This document shows, in pieces, positions 46,421 to 55,560 of a DNA stretch of 64,000 bases. The translations under genes were made by a program, and so were the position numbers. The number at the start of each line of letters is the position of its first letter. Position 1 is the stretch's first letter. The DNA is taken from contig NZ_JACSCH020000001.1 of NCBI RefSeq assembly GCF_014451325.2, positions 781,782 to 845,781 of the forward strand, written 5' to 3'. This stretch comes from Streptomyces sp. CB02980 (GTDB taxonomy: Bacteria; Actinomycetota; Actinomycetes; Streptomycetales; Streptomycetaceae). The notes beneath the pieces are model-generated. The model saw nothing but the letters and a program-made list of their open reading frames with translations, ran no database searches and had not been told where the DNA came from.

Positions 46421-48616
46421 ATGGAGAAGGACGTCTCCGCCTTCCTCGGGCGCCTGGCGCGCGATCTGAGACCGCGCTCGGATCAGTGGGCCGGTCTCCT
46501 GATGGAGCAGATGCGCGGTGAGCTTCCCGAGCTGTGGCAGCGCGCGGACCTCGCCCAGCGCGCCCTGAGCGAGACGGCCGACCACGTCACCGCCTTCCTC
46601 GACGCCTTGGAGCACGGCCGCGACGTCACCGAGGCCCAGGCACCTCCCGCTGCCCTGGAACTCGCCCGCGGGTTCGCCGAAGCCGGCGTACCGCTCAGTA
46701 CGCTCCTCCGCACCTACCGCCTCGGGCACGTCGGCCTGCTCCAGCTGCTCCAGGACGAGGTCACCCGGTTCACCGACGACCAGCGGCTGGCAAACGCCGC
46801 GACCCTCCGGCTGATCAAGACCGGATTCGCGTACGTCGACCAGAGCTCGGAGCAGGTGGTCGCCGCCTACCAGGAGGTGCGCGACCGACGGGTGCAGCGC
46901 AGGCTGATGATCACCAACGAGGCGAGCAGGCGGATCGGGACCACCCTCGACACCGTCCGCACCGCCGAGGAGCTGGCGGAGGTCGGCGCCGACGGATTCG
47001 CCGACCTCGCCACCGTCGACATCCTCGACTCCGTCCTCCAGGACGGAGAGCAACTCCCGCCGGCGGATGCGCCGGTGCTGCGGCGCGTCGCCCAGCGGTC
47101 CGTCCTGGACGGCTGCCCCGACTCCCCCGTCGCCACGGACGAACGGCACGTCTACGCGCCGGATTCGGTGCCGGCGGAGGTGCTGGCCACCGGGCGACCC
47201 GTGCTGCTGCCGGTCACGGCCTCGGACGCCCCGCCGTGGCTCGCGTCCCCGGGTCCGCCCCGTTTCGGTTACCACTCGGTCCTGCTGCTGCCCTTGTACG
47301 CGCGGGGAACCACCCTGGGCCTGGCACAGTTCGTCCGCCATCGCACGCCCACCCCGTTCGACGACGACGACCTTCTTCTGGCGCAGGACATCGCCGCGAG
47401 AGCCGCGCTGTACATCGACAACGCCCGCCGGTACACCCACGAGCGCACCACCGCACTCACGCTCCAGCGCAGCCTGCTGCCCCAGCGCCCGGTGGAGCAG
47501 TCAGCCGTCGATACCGCTGCCCGCTACCTCCCCAGCGGCTCACGGGCAGGCGTGGGCGGCGACTGGTACGACGTGATCCCTCTGTCCGGCGGCCGCGTCG
47601 CCCTCGTCGTGGGCGACGTCGTCGGCCGCGGACTGCACGCCGCCGCCACCATGGGCCGCCTGCGCACCGCAGTCCGCGCCTTCGCCGACATCGACCTGAT
47701 GCCCGACGAACTGCTCACCCACCTCGACGACGTGGTCATCCGCCTCCAGAGGGAGGAGTCCCGCGAGGACGGGGAGATCAGCGCGACCTGCCTGTACGCG
47801 ATCTACGACCCCGCCACCCGACTCTGCTCCCTCGCCAGCGCCGGGCACGTACCGCCGGCCGTGGCTACGTCTGCGGCGACGCCTGCGGCCGACACCGGGA
47901 CGACCGGCGCTGCCCCGGCAGAAGTCCCGAAGGCCGGGACGGCGCCGGCCGACCTCCCGGCCCTGCCGATCGGCCCACCGCTGGGACTCGGCGGCCTACC
48001 GTTCGAGACCGCCCAGTGGGAACTGCCCGAGGGCAGCCTGCTGGCCCTGTACACAGATGGCCTCGTCCAGAGCCGTACGCGCGATCTGGACGCGTCGCTG
48101 ACGCTGCTCAGCGACACCCTCGCACGGGCGTCGCAGTCCTCGGCCTCACCGGACGAAGTATGCGAACGGCTACTGGCCACGATGCTCCCAGCGCGCCCCT
48201 CGGACGACGTGGCCCTCCTGGTAGCTCGCACCCGGGCACTGGATCCCGGCCATGTCGCCACACTCGACCTCCCGTCGGACCCCGCCGCGGTCTCGGGAGC
48301 CCGCCGCTTCACCGCCGACACGCTGGGCTCGTGGGGTCTCGACGAGCTGTCCTTCACGACGGAACTCATCGTCAGCGAGCTGGTGACCAACGCGATCCGC
48401 TACGGCAAGCCCCCCGTGCACCTGCGGCTCGTCCTCGATTCGGCTCTGACCTGCGAAGTGTTCGACGCCAACAGCACCGCGCCGCACATGCGCCGCGCCC
48501 GGACGTTCGACGAGGGCGGCCGCGGACTGCTGCTCGTCGCCCAGTTCGCCGAGCGCTGGGGCACGCGGCACGGCCGCGAGGGCAAGACCATCTGGGCCGA
48601 GCAAGCACTTCCGTAG
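46421..48616 (+). CDS. SpoIIE-type PP2C phosphatase with RsbRD-like, GAF and ATPase domains
   Basis: A 731-residue cytoplasmic signalling protein. An RsbRD-like N-terminal helical region (about 10-150) contains LSTLLRTYRLGHVGLLQLL. A GAF domain (about 180-340) precedes the PP2C domain (about 360-580), marked by GVGGDWYDVIPL, VVGDVVGRGLHAAATMG and LALYTDGLVQSR. A C-terminal HATPase_c domain (about 600-731) has ELIVSELVTNAIRYG and GGRGLLLVAQFAERWG. Such proteins dephosphorylate anti-anti-sigma factors and may also act as anti-sigma kinases. The operator 81 bp upstream links it to the catabolic regulon, an unusual pairing. Confidence 0.9.
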   Translation: MEKDVSAFLGRLARDLRPRSDQWAGLLMEQMRGELPELWQRADLAQRALSETADHVTAFLDALEHGRDVTEAQAPPAALELARGFAEAGVPLSTLLRTYRLGHVGLLQLLQDEVTRFTDDQRLANAATLRLIKTGFAYVDQSSEQVVAAYQEVRDRRVQRRLMITNEASRRIGTTLDTVRTAEELAEVGADGFADLATVDILDSVLQDGEQLPPADAPVLRRVAQRSVLDGCPDSPVATDERHVYAPDSVPAEVLATGRPVLLPVTASDAPPWLASPGPPRFGYHSVLLLPLYARGTTLGLAQFVRHRTPTPFDDDDLLLAQDIAARAALYIDNARRYTHERTTALTLQRSLLPQRPVEQSAVDTAARYLPSGSRAGVGGDWYDVIPLSGGRVALVVGDVVGRGLHAAATMGRLRTAVRAFADIDLMPDELLTHLDDVVIRLQREESREDGEISATCLYAIYDPATRLCSLASAGHVPPAVATSAATPAADTGTTGAAPAEVPKAGTAPADLPALPIGPPLGLGGLPFETAQWELPEGSLLALYTDGLVQSRTRDLDASLTLLSDTLARASQSSASPDEVCERLLATMLPARPSDDVALLVARTRALDPGHVATLDLPSDPAAVSGARRFTADTLGSWGLDELSFTTELIVSELVTNAIRYGKPPVHLRLVLDSALTCEVFDANSTAPHMRRARTFDEGGRGLLLVAQFAERWGTRHGREGKTIWAEQALP

Positions 48617-48698
48617 GCAGGCGCGCCCTGCCGGGCCGCAGGTATCGAGTCGACCTCATCCCCACCAAGACCTTGACGGCACACGACCGACGACTAAA

Positions 48699-48715
48699 CT
48701 CGAATTCGATTCGAG
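48699..48715. promoter_or_regulatory. TCGA-N7-TCGA operator upstream of the saccharopine-dehydrogenase-like gene
   Basis: CTCGA-ATTCGAT-TCGAG is a perfect 17-bp dyad (arms CTCGAAT / ATTCGAG) and the best match to the consensus in the window. A TTGACG lies 27 bases upstream. Confidence 0.85.
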
Positions 48716-48803
48716 AATGAATCTTGCATCTTCGGCCTTCCGGCCGTCCACGAAACGAAGCTCGCCGCGCATGCCCGGCGACGACAACAGAACGGAGCGG
48801 GTC

Positions 48804-48854
48804 ATGACCCACTGTTACGGCGTTGTGGTGCTCACGGCCGGAGTCGTCGCATGA
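48804..48854 (+). CDS. 16-residue leader ORF coupled to the 48851 gene
   Basis: The peptide MTHCYGVVVLTAGVVA starts at an ATG with a GGAGCGG site, and its TGA overlaps the ATG of the downstream dehydrogenase (ATGA). The hydrophobic content is high for so short a peptide. Translational coupling is the likely role. Confidence 0.45.
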   Translation: MTHCYGVVVLTAGVVA

Positions 48855-50101
48855 CGGCGCGGCGGGTCGTTTTCATCGGCGCCGCGGGCGAGATGTGCAA
48901 GGTGGCCATCGAGCGCTTCGCGCGGGCGGGGGGCGACTTCGACCTCACCCTGTGCGACATCCGGCCCGAGCTGCTGCAGCCGCTCGTGAAGAGGCTCCCG
49001 GCCGGCCGGGTCAAGGTCCGGCGGCTCGATCTCTACGACCGCGACGCCCTCCTCGACGTGGTGGACGGCGCCACCCTCGTCGTCCTGGGTGCGGGGCCCT
49101 ACATCCGCACCTCCGAACCCGTGATCACCGCCTGCATCGAGCTGAAGGTGCCGTACCTCGACTTCGACGACGACGTCGAGAGCACCCAGCACGCCCTGAG
49201 CCTCACCGACAAGGCCCAGGAGGCGGGCATCCCGCTCTACATCGGCTGCGGCGCCTCACCGGGCATGAGCAATGTGCTGGCCGTGGACGCCGCGAGCGAG
49301 CTGGACACGGTCGACGACATCGAGATGTTCTGGACGGTGGGCGACGAGCGACCCCACGTGGGCAGGGCCGTGATCCACCACCTCATGCACATCGCCGCCG
49401 GCGACTGCCTGACGTGGGAGAACGGCGGGCCGGTCACCCACCAGTCGTACGTGGAGACCGGATCGGCGCCGATGGGCGGCGGCCTGGGCGAGACCCTGCT
49501 GTACGAGACGGCCCATCCGGAGCCCGTGACCATGCCCCGCCGCTTTCCCGGGGCGCGGCGCATCCGCTGTCTCGGCGGCATGGACCCGGCGCCGGTCAAC
49601 GGCCTGGTCAAGGGCCTCGGCCAGGCCATCGAGTCGGGTCGGATGACCTCCGACGAGGCGGTCGACTTCATGATGGCAATCGTCAAGAGCCGCTTCGGCA
49701 CTCCCGCGGGCTGGCGCAACGCCCTGGGCGGCATGATCACGCAGGTCCGCCGCGGCGAGAGCGGAGCAGGAGAGCTGCTCAGGTTCCTCGGGGCCTCGGC
49801 CGTCCGTCGTCGCTACACCTGGCGAGGCGGCCTGCTGGCCCGCGTCAGCGGTACCCGCAACGGGCGCCCGGCCGTAGCCGTCCGTCGTACGCCGGTCAGC
49901 GGGCCGGGGTCGTATCTCAGCGCCAGCATGGCTACGGGTACGGGCACCGCCTGCGCGGCGTTCATGGTGCTGGCGCTCGACGAGGCCGGCAAGCGCGCCG
50001 GGTCGTTCGCGCCGGAGGACTGGGCCGAGCCGGAGTCCTTCTACAACGCCCTGGAGCGCGTGGGGACACCGCGCCACGAGATCGTCGAGTCGGTCCTTTA
50101 G
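48851..50101 (+). CDS. Saccharopine dehydrogenase-like NAD(P)-binding oxidoreductase
   Basis: A 416-residue protein of the saccharopine dehydrogenase NADP-binding family. The N-terminal Rossmann motif is VVFIGAAGEMCKVAIERFA, followed by the acidic strand end LTLCDIRPE and LVVLGAGPYIRTSEPVI. The middle segment YIGCGASPGMSNVLAVDAAS and the C-terminal GSYLSASMATGTGTACAAF are typical of the non-lysine branch. True saccharopine activity is unlikely; reductive or oxidative handling of a pathway intermediate is more probable. It is coupled to a 16-codon leader ORF and controlled by the best operator of the series. Confidence 0.88.
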   Translation: MTARRVVFIGAAGEMCKVAIERFARAGGDFDLTLCDIRPELLQPLVKRLPAGRVKVRRLDLYDRDALLDVVDGATLVVLGAGPYIRTSEPVITACIELKVPYLDFDDDVESTQHALSLTDKAQEAGIPLYIGCGASPGMSNVLAVDAASELDTVDDIEMFWTVGDERPHVGRAVIHHLMHIAAGDCLTWENGGPVTHQSYVETGSAPMGGGLGETLLYETAHPEPVTMPRRFPGARRIRCLGGMDPAPVNGLVKGLGQAIESGRMTSDEAVDFMMAIVKSRFGTPAGWRNALGGMITQVRRGESGAGELLRFLGASAVRRRYTWRGGLLARVSGTRNGRPAVAVRRTPVSGPGSYLSASMATGTGTACAAFMVLALDEAGKRAGSFAPEDWAEPESFYNALERVGTPRHEIVESVL

Positions 50102-50121
50102 GGAGGTCCCCGACCCGGCCT

Positions 50122-50180
50122 GACCAGGACATCGCCGCGCCCGCGCACCCGGGAGGTCCGGGTGCGGCGATGCCCTGGTC
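50122..50180. terminator. Long two-part hairpin terminator
   Basis: The outer 17-bp arms GACCAGGACATCGCCGC / GCGGCGATGCCCTGGTC carry one G-T type mismatch, and a nested perfect 9-bp stem CGCACCCGG / CCGGGTGCG lies inside. It begins 20 bases after the dehydrogenase stop. The outer arm resembles that of the hairpin at 28738. Confidence 0.8.
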
Positions 50181-50215
50181 GCCACCACCCCCGCAAGGCG
50201 GCCGTGCACGACGCC

Positions 50216-50290
50216 TGCTCATGGGCGGACCGGAACGCACCGTCGCCCGGGGCCCGTTCCACCCCGCACCCCGGGTCCTCCCCCCACGGG
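50216..50290 (+). pseudogene. Fragment of an aldehyde dehydrogenase 3' end
   Basis: The frame reads MGGPERTVARGPFHPAPRVL, matching GPERTVVRGPFHPAPRAI in the C-terminal extension of the aldehyde dehydrogenase at 28881-30596. At the DNA level the matching stretch is also similar. Nothing else of the gene remains on either side, so this is a scar of a lost second copy or of a rearrangement. Confidence 0.6.
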
Positions 50291-50350
50291 AGGACCCCGT
50301 GTCCGCAAGCCCCTGTTCCGTAGCCTGCGCCCATACGAAGGAGTGCGACC

Positions 50351-51244
50351 TTGCTCAACACCGGATACACGGAGACGGGGTACGGCGGCGGAGTCACCGT
50401 GATGGTCGGCGCGGAGCGAGGCGCCTACCCCTACGCCAACTCGGTCCTCGTACGCGGCGCCGCCGAGACGTTGGTCATCGACCCGTCGCTGTCACTCGTC
50501 GGAGCGGCACCACCCGCCGATGTGGTCCTCGTGAGCCATGCTCACGAGGACCACATCGCGGCTCTGGGTGACTACGAGACACCTGTTCACGTGCACGTGC
50601 AGGATCTGGCGGCGGTGCGATCCCTCGCGGCAATGGTCGAAGGCTACGGCCTCCCTCCGGAGGCCGCCGAGTACACCACCCTGATGCTGCGCGACCGCTT
50701 CCACCTCCAAGACCGCCCCGAGGCGACGGGTTTCGAGGACGGCACGGTCTTCGATCTCGGCGGTCGCACGGTGACCGTCGTGCACCTGCCCGGCCACACG
50801 GCGGGCCATTGCGGTTTCCTCATCGAGCCGGACGGCTTCCTCTTCGTGGCGGACATCGACCTGACGTCGTTCGGCCCCTTCTACGGAGACGTCGGCAGCA
50901 GCCTCACCGACTTCGAGGCGTCCATGCGCCGCTGCCGGGATGTCGACGCCCGGTGGTACGGAACGGCCCACCAGAAGGGTGTCATCGCAGGCGCAGCCGA
51001 GTTCTCGGAGCGCCTCGACGCGTTCGTCGGCGTGATGGCGACGCGCGACGACACCCTCTTGGCGTTCCTCTCGGAACCCCGGACCGTCGATGAGATCGCC
51101 CGCCGTCGGCTGGTGTACCGCCCGCACGTCGAGGGCCCCCACGTCATGCCGGTGGAGCGCCGGACCGCGGTGCAGCACCTGGACCGTCTGGCCGGCGCGG
51201 GGCGGGTCGCCGAGGTCGAACCGGGACGGTTCCGCGCCACGTAG
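50351..51244 (+). CDS. MBL-fold metallo-hydrolase
   Basis: A 297-residue metallo-beta-lactamase-fold hydrolase. The metal motif VSHAHEDHIAALG, the second histidine in HLPGHTAGHCGFL and the aspartate in FVADIDLTSFGPFYGD are all present in glyoxalase-II-like order. A C-terminal helical extension includes TVDEIARRRLVYRPHVEGP, resembling the LACTB2-like winged region. The TTG at 50351 has an AAGGAG site seven bases upstream; no ATG fits. No shared operator was found upstream. It could hydrolyse a thioester or lactone of the pathway. Confidence 0.87.
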   Translation: MLNTGYTETGYGGGVTVMVGAERGAYPYANSVLVRGAAETLVIDPSLSLVGAAPPADVVLVSHAHEDHIAALGDYETPVHVHVQDLAAVRSLAAMVEGYGLPPEAAEYTTLMLRDRFHLQDRPEATGFEDGTVFDLGGRTVTVVHLPGHTAGHCGFLIEPDGFLFVADIDLTSFGPFYGDVGSSLTDFEASMRRCRDVDARWYGTAHQKGVIAGAAEFSERLDAFVGVMATRDDTLLAFLSEPRTVDEIARRRLVYRPHVEGPHVMPVERRTAVQHLDRLAGAGRVAEVEPGRFRAT

Positions 51245-51286
51245 CGGGCACGGTCCGGGTGTCCTGGAGTCGCCGACCCCGATAAT

Positions 51287-51303
51287 CTCGACATGGATTC
51301 GAG
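51287..51303. promoter_or_regulatory. TCGA-N7-TCGA operator upstream of the amine-oxidase-like gene
   Basis: CTCGA-CATGGAT-TCGAG has perfect complementary halves. It lies 46 bp before the chosen start codon of the flavoprotein gene. Confidence 0.75.
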
Positions 51304-51349
51304 TTTGAGTAATTCAGCATCGAAGAACAGGTACAGGGAATCGCGAATC

Positions 51350-52705
51350 ATGGCCGCAGCGCAACACAGTGACGAGGAGACCTGCGACGTCGTGGTCATC
51401 GGCGCGGGAATGGCGGGTCTGATGGCGGCCACGACCCTCGCGGACGAAGTCGACGTCGTGGTGGTCGAGGCCGAGGACCGGCCGGGCGGACGGGTCGAAA
51501 CGGTCCGCAAGGGCGAGTACTGGATCAACGTCGGCACCCAGTTCACGGAGGGGACCGGGCCGTTGATCGACGCTCTCGACAGGCACGGCGTCGAGATGGG
51601 GTCCCTGGCCGACACGAGCGTGGCTCTCGTCCTCAACGGTGCACTGATCGACACGTCCGACGTGCTCGCCCTCATGTTCCGCACCCGCATGAGCTTCATG
51701 GACCGGGTCGGCATGGCCCTGGTCGGTGCCCGCATCCTCTCCGCGGTCCCGTTCCTGGAGTCGGACGGCCGCCTGGCGCGGAGGGTGCGGGCCAGGCTCG
51801 ACAGGCGTCCCGCGTCGGACCTCCTGCGCGGCGTCCGCTCCGAGCTGACCCGGGCCGTGGTCCGGTCCTGGTCGGGGCAGTGGATGGGGTGTGAGCCGGA
51901 GGAGACGGCGGCGACACAGCTCGTGGCGTCGATCGGAGTCGCCCTGACGGACCCGGCGAAGGTGCCGAACTTCGCCCTGCCGGTCGGGGGCAATCAGACC
52001 CTGACCGACATCCTGGCCGCGGACCTCGGTGAGCGTCTTCGGCTCGGGTCGACCGTCCGGTCCGTGGAGAGGAGCAGGGACGGCGTCGTCGTGAACCACG
52101 TCGTCGCGGGCCGCCCGGCGCGCATACGCGCCAAACGCGCCATCGTGACGGTTCCCGGGGACGTCGCCTCGCGGATCCTTCCCGACCTTCCCCAGAGGCA
52201 CCGTGAAGCCTTCGATAGCATCCGCTACGGCCGGTACGTGATCGTCGGCTTCTTCACCGAAGAGGAGGGCCCTCAGCCCTGGGACGGACTCCTCGGCGTG
52301 TCCACGCCGCAGCTCTCCTTCCAGGCGGTGTTCAACCACGCCGCCGCCCTGCGCAGGAACGGCCCGAGAAAGCCGGGCGGCGCGCTGGCGTGCTTCGCCG
52401 GTGGCGCCTCGGCCGACGCCCTCTTCAAGCTCTCCGACGAGGAGATCGTCGGTCGATTCTCCGGGGACCTGCTCACGGTCTACCCCCAGCTCGAAGGGAA
52501 GCTCGGGGAGGGGATCGTGCGACGTCACCAGCGTGTGGTGCCGTTCTGGGCACCCCGGGGGCGCGAATCGTTGCCGACGCTGCGCGCCCCCCTCGGACCG
52601 ATCCATCTCGCCGGCGACTATCAGCTCGACATGCCGTCGCTCGCCGACGCGGCCACGTCGGGCGCGAACGCGGCGAAGGCCGTTCTGTCGAGCCTGGGCC
52701 ACTGA
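51350..52705 (+). CDS. FAD-dependent amine oxidase/protoporphyrinogen-oxidase-like protein
   Basis: A 451-residue flavin amine oxidase family protein. The FAD motif DVVVIGAGMAGLMAATTLAD is followed by VEAEDRPGGRVETV, the second FAD-contacting segment. The C-terminal FAD region reads GPIHLAGDYQLDMPSLADAA. Family members oxidise amines or desaturate isoprenoid/porphyrin substrates. No signal peptide. The ATG at 51350 directly precedes the FAD motif; an in-frame ATG at 51293 would lie within the operator. It is the right-hand end of the operator-controlled island. Confidence 0.88.
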   Translation: MAAAQHSDEETCDVVVIGAGMAGLMAATTLADEVDVVVVEAEDRPGGRVETVRKGEYWINVGTQFTEGTGPLIDALDRHGVEMGSLADTSVALVLNGALIDTSDVLALMFRTRMSFMDRVGMALVGARILSAVPFLESDGRLARRVRARLDRRPASDLLRGVRSELTRAVVRSWSGQWMGCEPEETAATQLVASIGVALTDPAKVPNFALPVGGNQTLTDILAADLGERLRLGSTVRSVERSRDGVVVNHVVAGRPARIRAKRAIVTVPGDVASRILPDLPQRHREAFDSIRYGRYVIVGFFTEEEGPQPWDGLLGVSTPQLSFQAVFNHAAALRRNGPRKPGGALACFAGGASADALFKLSDEEIVGRFSGDLLTVYPQLEGKLGEGIVRRHQRVVPFWAPRGRESLPTLRAPLGPIHLAGDYQLDMPSLADAATSGANAAKAVLSSLGH

Positions 52706-52948
52706 TCCATCGGCTCTGTTCGGCCCGCCCCCGCCGCGAGGGCACGCGGCCGACCGCAGTCCTCGACAGAGCAGCGCGAACACCCGCGAGGAGGACCGGC
52801 CCGCGCATCCCCACGCCCAAACCGAGTGCGGCAAACGCGGAGTGTCCGGGGCCGACGCTCTCCCCCTCGCTGTGAGGATGGCGCCGTCGGCCTGGGGACC
52901 TCCCCGCCCCTCCCTGTCTTCTCTCCCCCTCCCGCTCTGCGAGTCGCC

Positions 52949-54172
52949 GTGATCGCTCTCCTCGTCCTCCTGTCCCTGCTGTTCCTGTGGACCGTCGTGT
53001 CCGACCGGCTGGCGCGGTGGAGCATCACCGCCCCGATCACCTTCGCCCTGGCCGGGATCTTCCTCAGCGGTCAGGACCACCCGGTCGTACCGCTCGACAT
53101 GGACACCCACACCTTCCAGCGGGCCATCGAACTCGTCCTCGCGGTGATGCTGTTCACCGACGCCACCGAGGCCCGGGACTACGCCCGCCTGCGGGGCCCG
53201 GTCGGCGAGGGAAGACTTCTCGGAATCGCCCTGCCGGCCTCGGTCGTGCTCGCGACACTCGCGGGCGCCCTCGTCTTTCCCGGCAGGAGCTGGTGGCTGC
53301 TGGCCGTCGCGGCCCTCGTCGTCATGCCCATGGACCTCGCCCCGGTCCTGACGATCCTGCGTGACGAGCGTGTGCCGCTGCGGGTGCGGGCCGCGCTCAA
53401 CATCGAGGGCGGGTTCAACGACGGTCTGATCTCCCCGCTCTTCGTCTTCTGCGTCGCCAACCTTGTCTCCGCCGAGGGCGAGACCTTCGGCGACCTCCTC
53501 CTCAACGCCCTCAAGGGCGCGGCGTACGCGGCGATCATCGGCAGCGTCCTGGGGTGTCTGGCCTCGCAGGTGGTACGCCGGGCCCTGGAGTCCGGGTGGG
53601 CCAGGCCGGCGAGTCTGCGCATGGCGGGGCTCGCCCTGCCGTTCCTGACGTACGCGGCTTCCGTTCTCGTGGAGGGGAACGGCTTCGTCGCGGCCTTCGT
53701 GGCGGGTCTCTGGTACGCGAACACGGTCTTCGTGATCGGGGGTGACTCCCTCGCCCTGGTGGAGGACGTAAGCCACCTGCTGGCCCTGGCCGCCTGGTAC
53801 GCCTTCGGCGCGCTGGCCGCGGAGGCGTTCGCCGACGGAATCGCGCTCCAGGTCCTCGCCTACGCACTCCTCGTGCTGACGGTGGCCCGCTTCGTCCCGG
53901 TGGTCGCCTCGCTCACCGGGACGGACTTCACCCGCGCCGAGCGGGCCGCGATCGGCTGGCTGGGGCCACGCGGCGTCACTTCCATCGTCTTCGCGGTCCT
54001 CGCCTACCTCCAGCTCCCCAGGGAAGAAGCGGACTTCGTGGTGAACGTGACCGCCGCGACAGTCCTGCTCAGTGTGATCCTGCACGGCGTGTCGGCGGAA
54101 CCGGTCGCCCGCTGGTTCGCACGGCATCCGCAGCCCGAGGAGCCGGCGGCACCACCTGGTCCCGGCCGATGA
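52949..54172 (+). CDS. Cation:proton antiporter (CPA1 family)
   Basis: A 407-residue membrane protein with about 11-12 spans. CPA1 features include VMLFTDATEARDYARLRGPV, the polar DLAPVLTILRDERVPLRVRA and the NIEGGFNDGLISP helix with conserved Asn, Glu and Asp in the ion path. It would exchange Na+ or K+ for protons. The GTG at 52949 puts the first span at the N-terminus; the ribosome site is weak. A related fragment is on the opposite strand at 24482-24769. The gap 52706-52948 holds nothing recognisable. Confidence 0.88.
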   Translation: MIALLVLLSLLFLWTVVSDRLARWSITAPITFALAGIFLSGQDHPVVPLDMDTHTFQRAIELVLAVMLFTDATEARDYARLRGPVGEGRLLGIALPASVVLATLAGALVFPGRSWWLLAVAALVVMPMDLAPVLTILRDERVPLRVRAALNIEGGFNDGLISPLFVFCVANLVSAEGETFGDLLLNALKGAAYAAIIGSVLGCLASQVVRRALESGWARPASLRMAGLALPFLTYAASVLVEGNGFVAAFVAGLWYANTVFVIGGDSLALVEDVSHLLALAAWYAFGALAAEAFADGIALQVLAYALLVLTVARFVPVVASLTGTDFTRAERAAIGWLGPRGVTSIVFAVLAYLQLPREEADFVVNVTAATVLLSVILHGVSAEPVARWFARHPQPEEPAAPPGPGR

Positions 54173-54174
54173 GG

Positions 54175-55485
54175 ATCCCGGAGGCGGATCAAGCAGCCGT
54201 GCTCAGCGCGGACACGAAGCCGGCCACCGTGATCGTGTGGAAAGACGAACATCCAGGCCAGCAGGTCCAGGGCGAGCTGGACGATCTCCAGCCAGATCCG
54301 GTTCTGCGCGGTGTCGTGCAGGGGCAGGTTGCGCAGGCCGGTGGTCCGCGCGGCCCGGATGCGGTCCTCGGCCCGCGCCCGCTGGCGGTGTCGTAGCTCC
54401 AGTGCAGCGATCGGCATGACGGTGGTGTTGGTGGCGAAGCAGGTCAGCCGCAGTCCATCGGCGTCGGTGATCCGCAGCTGGACACCGGGGTGGGGCCGTT
54501 CCTTGCGGACGATCAGCCGCATTCCCTTCGGCCGGCCCTTCAGGCAGTCGCCGGACAGTTCGGCGACCCAGGCGCCGTCGCGGATCTCGCCGCCGGGCTC
54601 GATCGCTGCCGTCCAGGACGTGGCGGGAACCTTGAGGACGGCCTGGTGGATCTGCTCGGTGATGGTCATGCCGACCGAGTACGACAGCCACCGGCCGCGC
54701 TGGGCGAGCCAGGCGACGAGCTCGTGGGTTCCGCCTCCGGAGTCGGTGCGGATCAGGGTCCGGCGTCCGCGCCGGTACTTCTTCGGCATTTGGGCCAGGG
54801 CAAGTTGGGTGGTGGTGATGTGGTCGTGGCGGTGTTGCTGCCCGCGTTGCCCGGCCTGAGCAGGGCGGCCACCGGCTCCCCGCTCCCGCCGCTTCCGTGG
54901 TCGACGAAGGCCGTCAGAGGATGGTGTCCGAAGGTCTTCTTCCAGGTCGCGGTGGCGTCCTGCTTCTCGGAGTGAGCCAGCACGAGCACCCCGTCCAGGT
55001 CCACGATCACCTGCCCCGCGGCATCCGGCGCCGCAGTGCCGGCCAGCTTCCACACGTGCTCGCGCACGCCGGCCCGAGCGGTCCTGATCGCGGACAGGGC
55101 CTTCGGCCCGGCTGCGGCGAGGGCGTCGACGAGCCGGGAGACCGTGGGGTCGGAGGCCACCGGCCCGAACACGCCGGGCTCGGCCCGCAGCGTCCCGACA
55201 TCCGCGAGGCAGTCCCCGCCCAGCGCGACCGCGAGGTGCTGCGTCCAGGAGGACCTTGCCTGGATCGTGCACCGCCCGCGGCCGTCGCCATGGCGCAAGC
55301 GCCGCCGACATCGCCTGGTCCAGCCCGGTCTTGCGGACCGTCTCGACCAGCAGCACGGCCCCGGCCTGGGACACCACCGCACGGCCACCGCCCTCGACGC
55401 GGACGCGTGGGTAGGACCCGATACGCTTCTTCACCTGAGAAGTGCCTCCGGCGGTGGCAGGAACAAGGACCTCGACAATCCTCAT
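54175..55485 (-). pseudogene. IS1380-family transposase, multiply frameshifted
   Basis: A transposase of the IS1380 type is readable across three frame segments. The N-terminus to GKVLLD (55485 to about 55250) is followed by GGDCLADVGTLRAEPGVFGP through IVDLDGVLVLAHSEKQDATA in another frame, and LALAQMPKKYRRGRRTLIRTDSGG through the C-terminal part returns to the first frame. At least two frameshifts (near 55250 and 54850) and loss of the C-terminal end near 54190 make it inactive. Its truncated end abuts the antiporter gene. Confidence 0.82.
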
Positions 55486-55560
55486 TCTTGCTGGTCAGAG
55501 GCATTTCTCGCTTACCTGCCCACCCGTCGGACAGCCCGCTTCATGAAAACGCGAGGCTAA

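Noticed and set aside
51314..54127. A 937-codon open frame on the minus strand
   Set aside because: It is antisense to the amine-oxidase-like and antiporter genes, is low-complexity (Arg, Glu, Gly, His) and contains no domain. Long antisense frames are normal in high-GC DNA.
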